NCBI RefSeq assembly: GCF_027923385.1
Contig: NZ_BSEC01000006.1
Span: forward strand, 1 to 64,000
DNA length: 64,000 nt
Reading direction: 5' to 3'
DNA from: Methylocystis echinoides
Lineage (GTDB): Bacteria; Pseudomonadota; Alphaproteobacteria; Rhizobiales; Beijerinckiaceae
Shown: piece by piece, positions 53,524 through 62,173 of the stretch
How the letters are laid out: each line of letters opens with the position of its first letter
Numbering within the stretch: the stretch's first letter is position 1
The notes under the pieces: model-generated
What the model saw: only the letters and a program-made list of their open reading frames with translations
What the model was told of the DNA's origin: nothing
The model's database searches: none
Translations under genes and position numbers: made by a program

Positions 53524-53728
53524 TCTTCAGGTCGGTCTTCGAAATTGAGTGGCGGCGCGCACGACCGCACAGCGGCTCCAGCCGATGCAATGCGACTCGC
53601 GTATGCTTTAGCGGCGATCGGACCATCCCGCCACATTGGTTAATGCGCGTTAACTCTAAATCGCTTGACCGACTCGGACGAACAAGAGAATTTACGCTCG
53701 ACACGAGAAATAGCGGCATCGAGCGTAG

Positions 53729-54952
53729 ATGACAGAGCTAACACAAATTGACCCCAGTCATCGCACCGGAAAAAAGGTGCGCTCGTTGACTCGGTTGATC
53801 GAGTCGGACGCCGACTTGCTCAGTGCGCAGCTGAAGGAGCTGCGAACCCGCGCCTTCCCTCCCGCGGCTGAAAAGGAGCTGCGCAAATTCACGTCGGGTG
53901 AAGCCGCCAAGCTGGTTGGCGTCACCGACGCATACATTCGTCAATTGTCGATCTCCGGTGACGTTCCGGAAACTGAAAAGAATGCGCGCGGGCGCCGCTT
54001 GTTTACGCTCGAACAGATTCACGAGGTCCGGCGAACGCTCGCCCGCTCGAAGCCGACATATCTGCCGACACGTCGCAAGGGCGATCATCTCCAGGTGATT
54101 GCTGTAACCAACTTCAAGGGCGGGTCCGGCAAAACAACCACTGCCGCACATGTCGCGCAGTACTTCGCAATGCGTGGGTTCCGTACTCTCGCCATCGACC
54201 TTGACCCCCAGGCTTCGTTGTCGGCGCTTTTCGGATTGCAGCCGGAATTTGACCTACAAGAGAACGACACCCTTTACGGCGCGATCCGCTACGACGACCA
54301 GCAACGCCCGATGAGCGACGTTATCCGGACGACCTACTTCGCCGGTCTCGATATCGTTCCCGGCAATCTGGAGCTTCAGGAATTTGAGCACGACACCCCG
54401 CGTGTGCTCGCCGAGGGCCGCCGTAGCTCCGACCGAATGTTTTTCTCCCGCATCGCTACGGCGTTGGCTTCGGTAGAAGATCGGTATGACGTTGTAATCC
54501 TCGACTGCCCGCCCTCGCTCGGCTTTCTCACGCTCTCGGCGCTCTGCGCCGCGAGGAGCGTCCTCGTCACCATTCATCCGCAAATGCTGGACGTCGCGTC
54601 GATGTCCCAGTTCCTGCACATGACCTCCAGCCTCCTTGACGTTGTCGAGAAGGCGGGGGGTGACGCTGACTACGACTTCTTCCGATACGCGATCACGCGA
54701 TACGAGCCTTCCGACGGGCCACAGGGCCAAATCGTCGGCCTGATGCGAAGCTTGTTTGGGGAGCGTGTCCTTACGACCCCGATCCTTAAGTCGACTGCGA
54801 TTGCAGACGCCGGGCTGACGAAGCAGACCCTTTACGAGATCGGCCGCGAGAATTTTACCCGCAGCACCTACGACCGAGCGATCGAGGCGCTCGATACAGT
54901 CCATGCCGAAATTGAGAGCCTTGTCCTTGAGGCTTGGGGGAGGGCGACATGA
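53729..54952 (+). CDS. repA: RepA, ParA-type plasmid partition ATPase
   Basis: A 407-residue partition ATPase of repABC plasmids. The N-terminal helix-turn-helix part has FTSGEAAKLVGVTDAYIRQL. The ATPase has the deviant Walker A TNFKGGSGKTTTAAHVAQYF, the Asp of Walker A-prime in TLAIDLDPQASLSALFG and the Walker B strand YDVVILDCPPSLGFLTLSAL. It moves plasmid copies with RepB and represses the repABC operon. The ATG at 53,729 has only a weak ribosome site. Its stop overlaps repB as ATGA. Confidence 0.97.
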   Translation: MTELTQIDPSHRTGKKVRSLTRLIESDADLLSAQLKELRTRAFPPAAEKELRKFTSGEAAKLVGVTDAYIRQLSISGDVPETEKNARGRRLFTLEQIHEVRRTLARSKPTYLPTRRKGDHLQVIAVTNFKGGSGKTTTAAHVAQYFAMRGFRTLAIDLDPQASLSALFGLQPEFDLQENDTLYGAIRYDDQQRPMSDVIRTTYFAGLDIVPGNLELQEFEHDTPRVLAEGRRSSDRMFFSRIATALASVEDRYDVVILDCPPSLGFLTLSALCAARSVLVTIHPQMLDVASMSQFLHMTSSLLDVVEKAGGDADYDFFRYAITRYEPSDGPQGQIVGLMRSLFGERVLTTPILKSTAIADAGLTKQTLYEIGRENFTRSTYDRAIEALDTVHAEIESLVLEAWGRAT

Positions 54953-55935
54953 ATAAGCGCCGCGACCAACTGAAGGCCATGATGGCGCCGATCACCGCGC
55001 CAACCGCCCCGAGCGAAGATCGGCCGACGCGCCCGCCGGTGTCATCCGGTTCGCTAAAAGCAATGGGTCTCTCGCTGAAGAGCCTGTCCGACGATGCGGA
55101 CGAGGCCCGGGCGCTACGGGCGCAACTCGCGTCGGGCGCCCAAGTTGTCGAGATTGATCCCAACCTCGTCGATCCCGCGTTCATACGCGATCGCCTCAAT
55201 GTCAGCGATGGAGACGAGTTCGAGGCGTTCAAGGCTGGACTGTCCGAGGATGGGCAACAAGTTCCGATCCTCGTTCGCCCGCGAATCGACGCTCCCGGAC
55301 GCTACCAGGCCGCATATGGACATCGCCGGGTCGCGGCGCTTCGTGCCCTCGGCCGGCCTGTTAAGGCGATTGTGCGCCCGCTTAGCGACGAGGAGTTGGT
55401 CGTCGCTCAAGGCAAAGAGAATACAGATCGCAAGGATCTCTCGTTCATCGAGCGCGCGCTGTTCGCGGCCAGACTTGAGGATCGTGGCATTGCACGTGCG
55501 GCAATCATGTCGGCGCTCTCGGTGCCAAAGGGAAATCTGTCGACGATGATTTCTCTTGTCAGAGAACTTCCCGAAGACCTCATCATCGCTATTGGCGCGG
55601 CCCCGAAGGTCGGGCGCCCGCGTTGGGAGCAATTGGCGTCGCTGGTGAAGCAAGACGATACGAAATGGCGCGACGTGGTTTCCGATGCAAATTTTCAGGC
55701 CGGCCCGAGCGATGCCCGCTTCGAGCGAATGTTGAAGGCCCTGGTTCGCCGTCCCAAGAAGCCTGCGACGCATATCGTCAAATCTGACGATGGAAAGCAG
55801 GTTGCGCGCATCGAGCGCGCCAAGGATCAAACCCGCCTCACGATCGACAATCGTCACGCACCCGACTTCGGAGCGTATCTTGTCGATCAGCTGCCCGAGA
55901 TCTATGCGGCGTTCAAGCGCCGCGCAGATGCGTGA
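54949..55935 (+). CDS. repB: RepB, ParB-type centromere-binding protein
   Basis: A 328-residue partition protein. The ParB N-terminal domain (residues 60-150) has LSEDGQQVPILVRPRIDAPG, the GRYQAAYGHRRVAALRALGR box and ELVVAQGKENTDRKDLSFIE. A helix-turn-helix (IARAAIMSALSVPKGNLSTM) and a C-terminal dimer region follow. It binds parS at 53,365 and 53,508. The ATG at 54,949 overlaps the repA stop by 4 bp. Together with RepA it segregates the replicon. Confidence 0.96.
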   Translation: MNKRRDQLKAMMAPITAPTAPSEDRPTRPPVSSGSLKAMGLSLKSLSDDADEARALRAQLASGAQVVEIDPNLVDPAFIRDRLNVSDGDEFEAFKAGLSEDGQQVPILVRPRIDAPGRYQAAYGHRRVAALRALGRPVKAIVRPLSDEELVVAQGKENTDRKDLSFIERALFAARLEDRGIARAAIMSALSVPKGNLSTMISLVRELPEDLIIAIGAAPKVGRPRWEQLASLVKQDDTKWRDVVSDANFQAGPSDARFERMLKALVRRPKKPATHIVKSDDGKQVARIERAKDQTRLTIDNRHAPDFGAYLVDQLPEIYAAFKRRADA

Positions 55936-55976
55936 ACCGCGTACCCTGACAACACGAAAGGAACTGTAGCGGCAAA

Positions 55977-56028
55977 AGAAAAAGGCCCCCGAAACGTCTC
56001 CGTCCCGGAAGCCCTCGTCTTGTTTGGC
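55977..56028 (-). ncRNA. ctRNA (antisense RNA) of repABC
   Basis: In the repB-repC gap a leftward promoter (TTGACT at 56,059-56,064, 17-base spacer, TTCTCT at 56,036-56,041) would start RNA near 56,028. A terminator hairpin (GGCTTCCGGGACG, loop GAGA, CGTTTCGGGGGCC, then TTTTT) ends it at about 55,977-56,013. This matches the counter-transcribed RNA of repABC plasmids, about 50 nt long, which pairs with the repC leader and lowers RepC synthesis. It is the incompatibility determinant inc-alpha. The length and promoter are by eye. Confidence 0.75.
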
Positions 56029-56035
56029 GACAGAT

Positions 56036-56064
56036 AGAGAATCACTTCCGCGAATCGCAGTCAA
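56036..56064 (-). promoter_or_regulatory. ctRNA promoter
   Basis: TTGACT, 17-base spacer, TTCTCT on the minus strand, just upstream of the predicted antisense RNA. Confidence 0.6.
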
Positions 56065-56128
56065 GTGTCTCATGCGAGACGGCGTCATTTTGGCGAGCAG
56101 ATTTCCTTTGCCCAGCTGAGGCAAAGAC

Positions 56129-57361
56129 ATGGAACCCTATCAATCAACGACGCCCTTTGGGCGGCGATCGCTGACGCTCGCCCATGTGTCAACACAGATC
56201 GTCGCGTCATCCCGGCCGCCTGAGAAGGTCGTGCACAAGTGGAAGGTCTTCCAGGCCATCTGCAGGGCACGACCGAGCCTCGGTGTGACCGAACGCGCGC
56301 TGTCCGTCTTGAACGCGCTCCTCACCTTTCATCCCGAGACGGCGCTGACGGGCGAAGACGACCTTGTCGTTTTCCCCTCGAACCAGCTTCTGTCACTGCG
56401 CGCGCATGGCATGCCGGCGTCAACGTTGCGACGCCATCTCGCGGTCCTCGTCGACACGGGCCTCGTCATCCGGCGCGACAGCCCCAACGGCAAGCGCTAC
56501 GCGCGCAAAGGCGCGAGCGGCGAGATCGAGCTGGCGTTCGGCTTCGACCTTTCGCCGCTCGTGGTGCGCTCCGAGGAGTTCGAAAGCCTCGCGGCGGCCG
56601 TGGAGGCCGAAGCGCGCGCCGTTAAGCTCGCGCGGGAACGCATCACGCTGTGTCGGCGCGATATCGCCAAGATGATCGCGACCGGCATCGAGGAGAGCGT
56701 GCCGACACGCAGGGGAGGGCAGGGGCCTGCGGACTGGGCCCAGGTCCACGCCGGCTTCCGCTCGATCGTCGAGGGGATTCCGCGCACCGCGACGCGCGCC
56801 CAGCTGGAAGCGGCGGCCGAGGAGCTATCGCAATTGGCCGACGACGTCCTCAACCTCCTGGAAAGCCACATCAAAACACATGATGTGAGCGCCAATGAGT
56901 CCCGAAATGAGCGCCATATACAGAATTCAAATCCAGACCCCTTAATTGATCTTGAACCTGGCTTTCGAGGAAGCCGGGCGGCGAGGGCGGTGCCAGAACC
57001 CCAAACGCCGAGAACTGCGGAAACGGCCTATCCGCTTGGAATGGTGATGAACGCTTGCCCGGACATCGCCGACTACGCCAAAGGCGGGATTTCGAACTGG
57101 CGCGACCTGCTGGCGACCGCGGCCGTTGTGCGATCGATGCTCGGGATCAGTCCCAGCGCCTGGGAGGAGGCGCAAGCCGTCATGGGCGAAATGCAAGCCG
57201 CGGTGGTTGTCGCGTGCATTTTGCAGCGCGGCGCAGCAATCCGATCCGCCGGCGGCTATCTGCGCGGTCTGACCGAACGGGCCAAGGTCGGAGAATTCTC
57301 GCTCGGCCCAATCCTGATGTCGCAGATAAACGCGCAACTGCGCACGAAGCGATCCGCGTGA
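56129..57361 (+). CDS. repC: RepC, replication initiator of repABC
   Basis: A 410-residue RepC initiator. The N-terminal winged-helix domain has VHKWKVFQAICRARPSLGVT, ALSVLNALLTFHPETALTGE, LVVFPSNQLLSLRAHGMPAS and TLRRHLAVLVDTGLVIRRDS; the C-terminal domain starts near residue 300 with NACPDIADYAKGGISNWRDL. RepC binds and opens the origin, which lies in its own coding sequence in known repABC plasmids. The linker region (56,880-56,955) is AT-richer than the rest. The ATG at 56,129 follows GAGGCAAAG. Expression is under control of the ctRNA at 55,977. Confidence 0.96.
   Translation: MEPYQSTTPFGRRSLTLAHVSTQIVASSRPPEKVVHKWKVFQAICRARPSLGVTERALSVLNALLTFHPETALTGEDDLVVFPSNQLLSLRAHGMPASTLRRHLAVLVDTGLVIRRDSPNGKRYARKGASGEIELAFGFDLSPLVVRSEEFESLAAAVEAEARAVKLARERITLCRRDIAKMIATGIEESVPTRRGGQGPADWAQVHAGFRSIVEGIPRTATRAQLEAAAEELSQLADDVLNLLESHIKTHDVSANESRNERHIQNSNPDPLIDLEPGFRGSRAARAVPEPQTPRTAETAYPLGMVMNACPDIADYAKGGISNWRDLLATAAVVRSMLGISPSAWEEAQAVMGEMQAAVVVACILQRGAAIRSAGGYLRGLTERAKVGEFSLGPILMSQINAQLRTKRSA
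56880..56955 (+). other. Candidate origin of replication (oriV) inside repC
   Basis: An AT-rich stretch in the otherwise GC-rich repC gene, matching where oriV lies in studied repABC plasmids. I see no iterons. Known biology of the family is the main ground. Confidence 0.45.
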
Positions 57362-57738
57362 TGGCGCGGGCGACGTTGGCAGAACGCAGTTCCGTACCGC
57401 GAGATGGGCCCGGCGTGTGGTCCAGGCGATACGACGACGATTGCTCCTCTCTCCAGGTCGGGCGGCGCTTCCGGTTGCATGGCTGGATTCCTATGACCGT
57501 CGCCGGCACGGCGGTCCCTACGCCCGAGAATTTTCCCCTGCCGGATCACCCCGCGAGCGGGGCCCCGACCGGCATTCCTCGCGCACGCGCCTGCGGCGCC
57601 AAAATTCACGGCCTGACGGGACGCAGCGCTGCGCTCGCCCTTCGCCCGCGTCTCGCGGGCTTCGGCTCTGTGCCGTCTTCCCGGCCATGACGGATCGCCA
57701 TCGCAACGGGGCGCCGCCCCACAAGATGGAGAGAGACT
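57362..57738. other. No supported gene (377 bp)
   Basis: Between repC and ssb. It is GC-rich with no recognisable frame; several frames are open by composition. The GGAGAGAG ribosome site of ssb lies at its right end. Confidence 0.5.
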
Positions 57739-58071
57739 ATGCGCAACATCGCCGAATTCACCCTCATCGGCCACGTCGGGACCATCAAGCAGGTCGGCAA
57801 GACAGTCCGTGTCACCGTCTGCGCCAACTATCCCTTCAAGGATAAGGGCGGCGAGTGGAACGACGACCAGCACTGGAACGAGGTCACGATCTTCACCAAG
57901 TCGATCCAGGGCTACGTGAACGAGCACGTCAGCAAGGGCGACCTCGTCCACGCGCGGGGCCGCCTGCGGCAGAACAGCTACGAGCGCGACGGCAAGCGGA
58001 TCTACACCGTCGACCTGATCGCCCTGGAATTTGGCCGCCTCGCCCAGGCCGTTGAGCGCTCAGCCGCATGA
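57739..58071 (+). CDS. ssb: Plasmid single-stranded DNA-binding protein
   Basis: A 110-residue SSB-like protein of one OB domain: NIAEFTLIGHVGTIKQVGKT, then WNDDQHWNEVTIFTKSIQGY, VSKGDLVHARGRLRQNSYER and TVDLIALEFGRLAQAV. It is much shorter than chromosomal SSB (about 170) and lacks the acidic protein-interaction tail ending in DDIPF. It is a type found on alphaproteobacterial plasmids. The ATG at 57,739 follows GGAGAGAG. It may coat single strands during plasmid transfer or replication. Confidence 0.9.
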   Translation: MRNIAEFTLIGHVGTIKQVGKTVRVTVCANYPFKDKGGEWNDDQHWNEVTIFTKSIQGYVNEHVSKGDLVHARGRLRQNSYERDGKRIYTVDLIALEFGRLAQAVERSAA

Positions 58072-58153
58072 CCGATCCAGTGGGGAGGCGAAAGCCTCCC
58101 CACCTCTTCCATCGATCTTGAGCAGTTGGTCGCCGCATCGATCGCCGGCGCCG

Positions 58154-58546
58154 TCAGGAAGGAAGCTTTCGCGATCGCGTCTGACGCGCCAAGGCGCGAT
58201 CGGCGCGATTTTTCTTGCTGATCGCCGACGTCAACTCGTCGTAATCGACACCGCTCTTCTTGAGCGCGCGCCGTGCGTCCGACACATCGAAGCCGAGCAA
58301 CTCAAACACGCTCATGTTGAGGCTCGAAGCGATCCTTTCGATCGTACGCAAAGTTGGATTCCCGATGCCGCGGACGATCGTATAGTAGGTCCCGCGTGCC
58401 AGTCCGGTCTTCGGCAGGAATGCTTCCATGCCGCCATTTTCGATCTCGAGCTGCTGCAGACGGATGGCCAGCATCTCATTCAGCACCGAATGATCGACTG
58501 GCTGAGGCTTGCGAACAGGCGACATGGCGAAAGGGCTTTCGGACAA
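58154..58546 (-). CDS. Xre-family transcriptional regulator (130 aa)
   Basis: A 130-residue regulator with an Xre-type helix-turn-helix at about residues 25-80 (LNEMLAIRLQQLEIENGGME, TGLARGTYYTIVRGIGNPTL, IERIASSLNMSVFELLGFDV). The C-terminus is basic (KKNRADRALARQTRSRKLP). Start at 58,546 or, seven codons inside, 58,525. It shares the ATATTGGACG sequence element upstream with the next regulator gene. Two such regulators before the second repC suggest control of replication or transfer genes. Confidence 0.82.
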   Translation of the reverse strand: MSESPFAMSPVRKPQPVDHSVLNEMLAIRLQQLEIENGGMEAFLPKTGLARGTYYTIVRGIGNPTLRTIERIASSLNMSVFELLGFDVSDARRALKKSGVDYDELTSAISKKNRADRALARQTRSRKLPS

Positions 58547-58589
58547 AACTCCGCATCCGATTCACCATACATTACGTCTGAAGTCTAGT

Positions 58590-58599
58590 ATATTGGACG
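58590..58599 (+). repeat. ATATTGGACG motif, copy 1
   Basis: Ten-base motif 44 bp upstream of the first Xre gene; also present at 58,992 before the second. Possible shared operator. Confidence 0.5.
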
Positions 58600-58608
58600 T
58601 TGTCAATC

Positions 58609-58938
58609 CTACCGTAAATTCTTTGAATATGCGCTTCCCTTCATCGAGCCGATTGAGTCGCCCCCGTGCCGACGGTCCGAGGTCCGCTTCCGCAACAAGG
58701 TCAGAGGGTCGACGCCCGCTCGTTCCGCGATGAGTTCAATGTAACTAAGGCTTGGATTCGCTGCTGTCGTCATCAGGTGGAAGTAGCTTGATCTCGGGAT
58801 CCCTAGGCTTTTCGCGAACTCTCCACGGGTTAGCTGTGCTTCGAGACGCAGTGCTTCGAGCCCCGACTGAAACGCTCCTATGAGCAAACATCCCTTCGCT
58901 GCGTGATCTGCTTTGCGTCGGCATGACTTCTCAGCCAT
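58609..58938 (-). CDS. Xre-family transcriptional regulator (109 aa)
   Basis: A 109-residue helix-turn-helix protein: SGLEALRLEAQLTRGEFAKS, LGIPRSSYFHLMTTAANPSL and YIELIAERAGVDPLTLLRKR. It begins MAEKSCRRKADHA; the ATG at 58,938 has GGAGGGAAGG upstream, and a further 25 open codons are unlikely to be used. It is related in architecture to the neighbouring regulator. It faces away from the second repC, whose leader and antisense RNA lie to the right. Confidence 0.8.
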   Translation of the reverse strand: MAEKSCRRKADHAAKGCLLIGAFQSGLEALRLEAQLTRGEFAKSLGIPRSSYFHLMTTAANPSLSYIELIAERAGVDPLTLLRKRTSDRRHGGDSIGSMKGSAYSKNLR

Positions 58939-58991
58939 GAGCCTTCCCTCCGAACCATGATCCGAACGATACCCATGCGGCCGCAGCCTAC

Positions 58992-59001
58992 ATATTGGAC
59001 G
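58992..59001 (+). repeat. ATATTGGACG motif, copy 2
   Basis: Second copy of the element at 58,590, 54 bp upstream of the second Xre gene. Confidence 0.5.
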
Positions 59002-59062
59002 GCCGACTAACATTCAATATAATGTACTGATCTGATTCAACCAGGAGAAGTGCGTTCAGACA

Positions 59063-59142
59063 AAGAAAAACCCGGCAGAGCCGGGTCTCTCAAGAGGGTC
59101 AGCGGGCTGGCGACGGCAATCGCCAGCGAGGCCTCCAAACGC
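59063..59142 (-). ncRNA. Predicted ctRNA of the second repC
   Basis: Leftward promoter TTGAAC (59,172-59,177), 17-base spacer, TAAGAT (59,149-59,154), giving an RNA from about 59,142. The RNA contains a seven-base stem GCTGGCG/CGCCAGC (59,106-59,127). It ends with a terminator ACCCGGC, loop TCTG, GCCGGGT, TTTTT (59,066-59,086). The two-hairpin shape and place just upstream of repC fit a counter-transcribed RNA of about 80 nt that regulates RepC2 synthesis. Its sequence differs from the first ctRNA. Confidence 0.7.
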
Positions 59143-59148
59143 AAAGGC

Positions 59149-59177
59149 ATCTTAGCTCGCGCGATCCGACAGTTCAA
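59149..59177 (-). promoter_or_regulatory. Promoter of the second ctRNA
   Basis: TTGAAC, 17-base spacer, TAAGAT, both near consensus. Confidence 0.65.
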
Positions 59178-59241
59178 GAGACTCAGCGTTTTCACGCCAC
59201 GGTCTTTGTTTGCCACGCGCTCTCGCAACGAGAGGACGCGA

Positions 59242-60474
59242 ATGCAGATGCTTGGCTTCAATCCTATCGCCCCTTTTGGATGCGGCGCGCTGTCCCCGGC
59301 CGCGCTTCGGATTCAACGCGACGTTCGGCAGTGCCAACCCGGCAAGGCCTGCCACAAATGGAAGACGTTTCGCCACGCATGCGAAGCGAAGGCCGCCCTT
59401 GCCCTTTCCGACCGCGCGCTGACCGTCCTGAATGCGCTGCTGAGCTTCCACCCGGACACGGTGCTCACGCTCGGGTCCACTGATCTCGTCGTGTTTCCAT
59501 CAAATCGCGAGCTCTCGCTACGCGCCCACGGCATCCCTGCGTCGACCTTACGTAGGCATATTGCCGCTCTTGTGAAATCGGGTCTTATCCAGCGTCGGGA
59601 TAGCCCAAATGGCAAACGCTACGCTCGGCGCGCAGCAGGCGGCGACATCGAGCTGGCATTCGGGTTCGATCTCAGCCCGCTCGTGGCGGCTGTCGACGAC
59701 CTTGCGGAACTCGCCGCTCGCGCTGTCGAGGAGCGACATGTTCTCGATGCGCTGCGCGAGCAGGTCACGCTCGCGCGCCGCGACATCGCAAAGATGCTCG
59801 CGCTGGGTGTCGAACGGGGCGTCGATGCCGACTGGCCAGCACTGCATCACGAATTCCTGGGGCTGATCGACGGCCGACCACGCACGCCGTGCCGCGCTGC
59901 CCTCGAGCCGCTCGCCGCGGCGCTGGTCGAGCTGTCGGGGCGGATCCTCGAAATTCTTGAGAGTCATATCGAACCCACAAGGCCAATACGCGAACCGTCC
60001 GCAAATGCGTCCATAGCAACGAACCCGACGCCGAAAGCCGGCGCCGAAAGCGCCGGCAATGCATTCCAGCCCGACATCGAGCGCGATGTCGCATCAGCAG
60101 TCCCTGTCCGGCTCGTCGCCGAGACGTGTCCTGATTTTGTGGACTACGCCCGCCACGGGCTACGAACGATACGGGACGTGGTGGACGCCGCCGTCATCGT
60201 GCGCCCGCTTCTCGGCGTCAGCCCAAGCGCGTGGGAAGAGGCCTGTGCTGCAATGGGGCAGGGGCCGGCGAGCGTCACCTTGGCGCTGATCCTCCAGCGC
60301 GGCAACGGCATCAAAAATCCCGGCGGCTACCTCAGGACGCTCGCCCGACGTGCGGCAGCCGGCCAATTCTCTATCTGGCCTATGCTGATGGCTCTCCGCG
60401 GCGCGCAACGTGGAAAGGATCCAGCAGAGATGAAGACACCTGCAGGACCTTCCTTCCCGGACGACAGCGCGTAG
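59242..60474 (+). CDS. repC: Second RepC, orphan replication initiator
   Basis: A 410-residue RepC paralogue of the same length as the first. Matching segments are CHKWKTFRHACEAKAALALS, ALTVLNALLSFHPDTVLTLG, LVVFPSNRELSLRAHGIPAS and GLIQRRDSPNGKRYARRAAG, with a C-terminal AETCPDFVDYARHGLRTIRD. The two differ in many positions, so it is not a recent duplicate. It has no repA or repB of its own, but a predicted ctRNA lies directly upstream. The ATG at 59,242 follows GAGAGGA; an ATG two codons inside is possible. RepC alone can suffice for replication in some plasmids, so this may be a second replicon. Confidence 0.93.
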   Translation: MQMLGFNPIAPFGCGALSPAALRIQRDVRQCQPGKACHKWKTFRHACEAKAALALSDRALTVLNALLSFHPDTVLTLGSTDLVVFPSNRELSLRAHGIPASTLRRHIAALVKSGLIQRRDSPNGKRYARRAAGGDIELAFGFDLSPLVAAVDDLAELAARAVEERHVLDALREQVTLARRDIAKMLALGVERGVDADWPALHHEFLGLIDGRPRTPCRAALEPLAAALVELSGRILEILESHIEPTRPIREPSANASIATNPTPKAGAESAGNAFQPDIERDVASAVPVRLVAETCPDFVDYARHGLRTIRDVVDAAVIVRPLLGVSPSAWEEACAAMGQGPASVTLALILQRGNGIKNPGGYLRTLARRAAAGQFSIWPMLMALRGAQRGKDPAEMKTPAGPSFPDDSA

Positions 60475-60514
60475 CAGCGATTCGTGCTTCGTGACGCCTC
60501 TTTCACAATGGCGA

Positions 60515-60940
60515 CTACGAGTCGTCGGCGGGCGGCAATCGACCGAGCCGCTTGAAAAGATCATAGAGGGCGCGGTCGACAATGCGCAGCGGCTGCGTGC
60601 GTTGCTCGGCGGCAAGCTGGCGGAGCACCAGGTCGATTGGATCGGGAAGGCGAAGCGCGTAGGGCCGCGACGAGGCGCGTTCGCCATAAGCCTCGAACGG
60701 ATTGCGCTCGCGATTTCGTGGTGGCCGCTCCCCTCGCTTGGATGAGATAGAATTGGCGGCTTGCGATGGCGATCTGCCTGGCGCCGGCGCCGGCGTAACG
60801 GGATCGTCGTAGGCAGGAGTGACGACCACGGGCTGAAGGACAGGTTTTTGAGAGGCCGGCGCGACTGCGCGCTGGGCGCGGAACGCATCGCGGGGAAGGG
60901 GAGGCCGGTCAGACTTCTCGCTGGGAGCTCCGTCGCTCAT
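60515..60940 (-). CDS. VirC2-like conjugal transfer protein
   Basis: A 141-residue protein with a Pro/Ala-rich N-terminal half. The C-terminal ribbon-helix-helix-like part reads RPYALRLPDPIDLVLRQLAA, then TQPLRIVDRALYDLFKRLGR. Architecture and position directly after a VirC1-like ATPase (4-bp overlap, ATGA) match virC1-virC2 of Agrobacterium, where VirC2 binds near the T-DNA transfer origin. The primary sequence is too short for certainty. It probably binds DNA near oriT of this plasmid. Confidence 0.7.
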   Translation of the reverse strand: MSDGAPSEKSDRPPLPRDAFRAQRAVAPASQKPVLQPVVVTPAYDDPVTPAPAPGRSPSQAANSISSKRGERPPRNRERNPFEAYGERASSRPYALRLPDPIDLVLRQLAAEQRTQPLRIVDRALYDLFKRLGRLPPADDS

Positions 60941-61638
60941 GCGACCGGCTCGCCGGTCGCCGCGCCCTGGCTCGCTGCGAGCAACTCGCGGACGACCTGA
61001 TCGGCATTGTAGCGGGCCTTGCGCACCGACTCGTCCCTGTCGCTCATCTGGTAAAGTGTTCCGAAGCCGCTTGTCATCGTGCGGTAGGTCACACGCCGGT
61101 AGAGCGCCGTCGAGCAGACCGGCACGTGCTCGGAGTCGAGGTAGGCCACGACCTCGCGGAGGGGTCGCGTGTTGCGGTCGAGGCTGTCGTATTCATTGAA
61201 TAGAACCCGATGCTGGCTCATCGGCAGCTGTGCCGCGGCGGCGTGCTGCTCGAGATTGCGAAGGGTCCGCACGACCTGCGACGCATCGAACGTATGTACC
61301 TTGCACGGCAACACGACGAGGTCGGCCCGGAGCGCCGACTGGATCAGTACCTCGCCGTAATAGCCGGGCGTGTCGATCACCACAACGTCGTAACCGGCCA
61401 GGCGTTCGACGGCTTGAACCAATGCGGATTCGTCGGGGGCGCGGACCAGATCGACGCCCTGCGGGCTCAACCCCCGCGCGACGGAGGAAGCATGCCACTG
61501 GTATGAAGAGCCCTGCGGATCGGCGTCGACGATCGCGGCGGAGTAGCCATGCTTCGCGAACTCACCAGCGAGAATGATCGCAACCGTGGTCTTGCCGCTC
61601 CCGCCTTTTGGGTTCGCCACTGCGAATATACTCGGCAC
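60937..61638 (-). CDS. VirC1-like ParA-family ATPase
   Basis: A 233-residue ParA/MinD-family ATPase. The deviant Walker A is VANPKGGSGKTTVAIILAGE, the A-prime Asp is in AAIVDADPQGSSYQWHASSV, and the Walker B strand is YDVVVIDTPGYYGEVLIQSA. The start is GTG at 61,638 with GGAGGG seven bases upstream; a longer open frame to 61,671 is ignored. Its size is close to VirC1 (231). With the VirC2-like gene downstream and a relaxase region upstream it probably recruits the relaxosome to the transfer machinery at the cell pole. It has no ParB partner of its own. Confidence 0.85.
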   Translation of the reverse strand: MPSIFAVANPKGGSGKTTVAIILAGEFAKHGYSAAIVDADPQGSSYQWHASSVARGLSPQGVDLVRAPDESALVQAVERLAGYDVVVIDTPGYYGEVLIQSALRADLVVLPCKVHTFDASQVVRTLRNLEQHAAAAQLPMSQHRVLFNEYDSLDRNTRPLREVVAYLDSEHVPVCSTALYRRVTYRTMTSGFGTLYQMSDRDESVRKARYNADQVVRELLAASQGAATGEPVA

Positions 61639-62173
61639 CGTCAAGCCCTCCGTCGCTCGCTCTAACAGCAATCAACATACATTATAATATACATATGGCT
61701 GTGCTGCAATTCGTCATTCCGGAAGTACCGGAAAGCCTTGATGCGGTGTTCAGGTAATGCGTTGATACGGCATTGTCGTTCTAGCGAGTTGCCGTAGTAC
61801 GTGATGTCGCCAATGCGGTGCTGGCGGGAGCGCATTCGTGCGGTAGTGCATTATTGTCGGAGCAATGCGTTGCAGTGTTGCGCCGTTACGGTAATTCGTC
61901 ATTGCGGTCTTAACGGGGCGCTGTGCGCCAAGCGGGCCTTCGGGTTCAAGGGACGGCTGTCCAGACGCGAGCGCTCTTCATGCGCGAAGTCTTACATACG
62001 GTTTAATAGATATTGGTTGACAAGATACCGGTTTGTGGGCCAAACCGGGGGACGGCTGCTGAAGGCAGCCGAAGGGCGCTGACGCGCCTTCGTGGTCATC
62101 GGGTCGATGCCTACGCCTTGGCTCCGGCCTAACGGCCGCCGAGCCTTGCAAACGGAAGGGAAGGGGAGAGCCG
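61639..62173. other. Intergenic region with oriT-like features (535 bp)
   Basis: Lies between the VirC1-like and relaxosome genes, which are divergent, so oriT is expected here. Four ATGCGKTG direct repeats occur at 61,741, 61,757, 61,813 and 61,865. Three hairpins follow: CCGGTTTG/CAAACCGG (62,028-62,048), GGCTGC/GCAGCC (62,054-62,070) and CGAAGG/CCTTCG (62,070-62,092). The last contains AGGGCGC, which recalls the nic core of some plasmid families. I cannot place a nick site. AT-rich TATA-like sequence near 61,670-61,695 may hold the virC1-like promoter. Confidence 0.55.

Noticed and set aside
61801..62082. A 93-codon plus-strand frame in the oriT-like region
   Set aside because: Cys/Arg-rich product without a ribosome site, lying over direct repeats and hairpins expected of a transfer origin.
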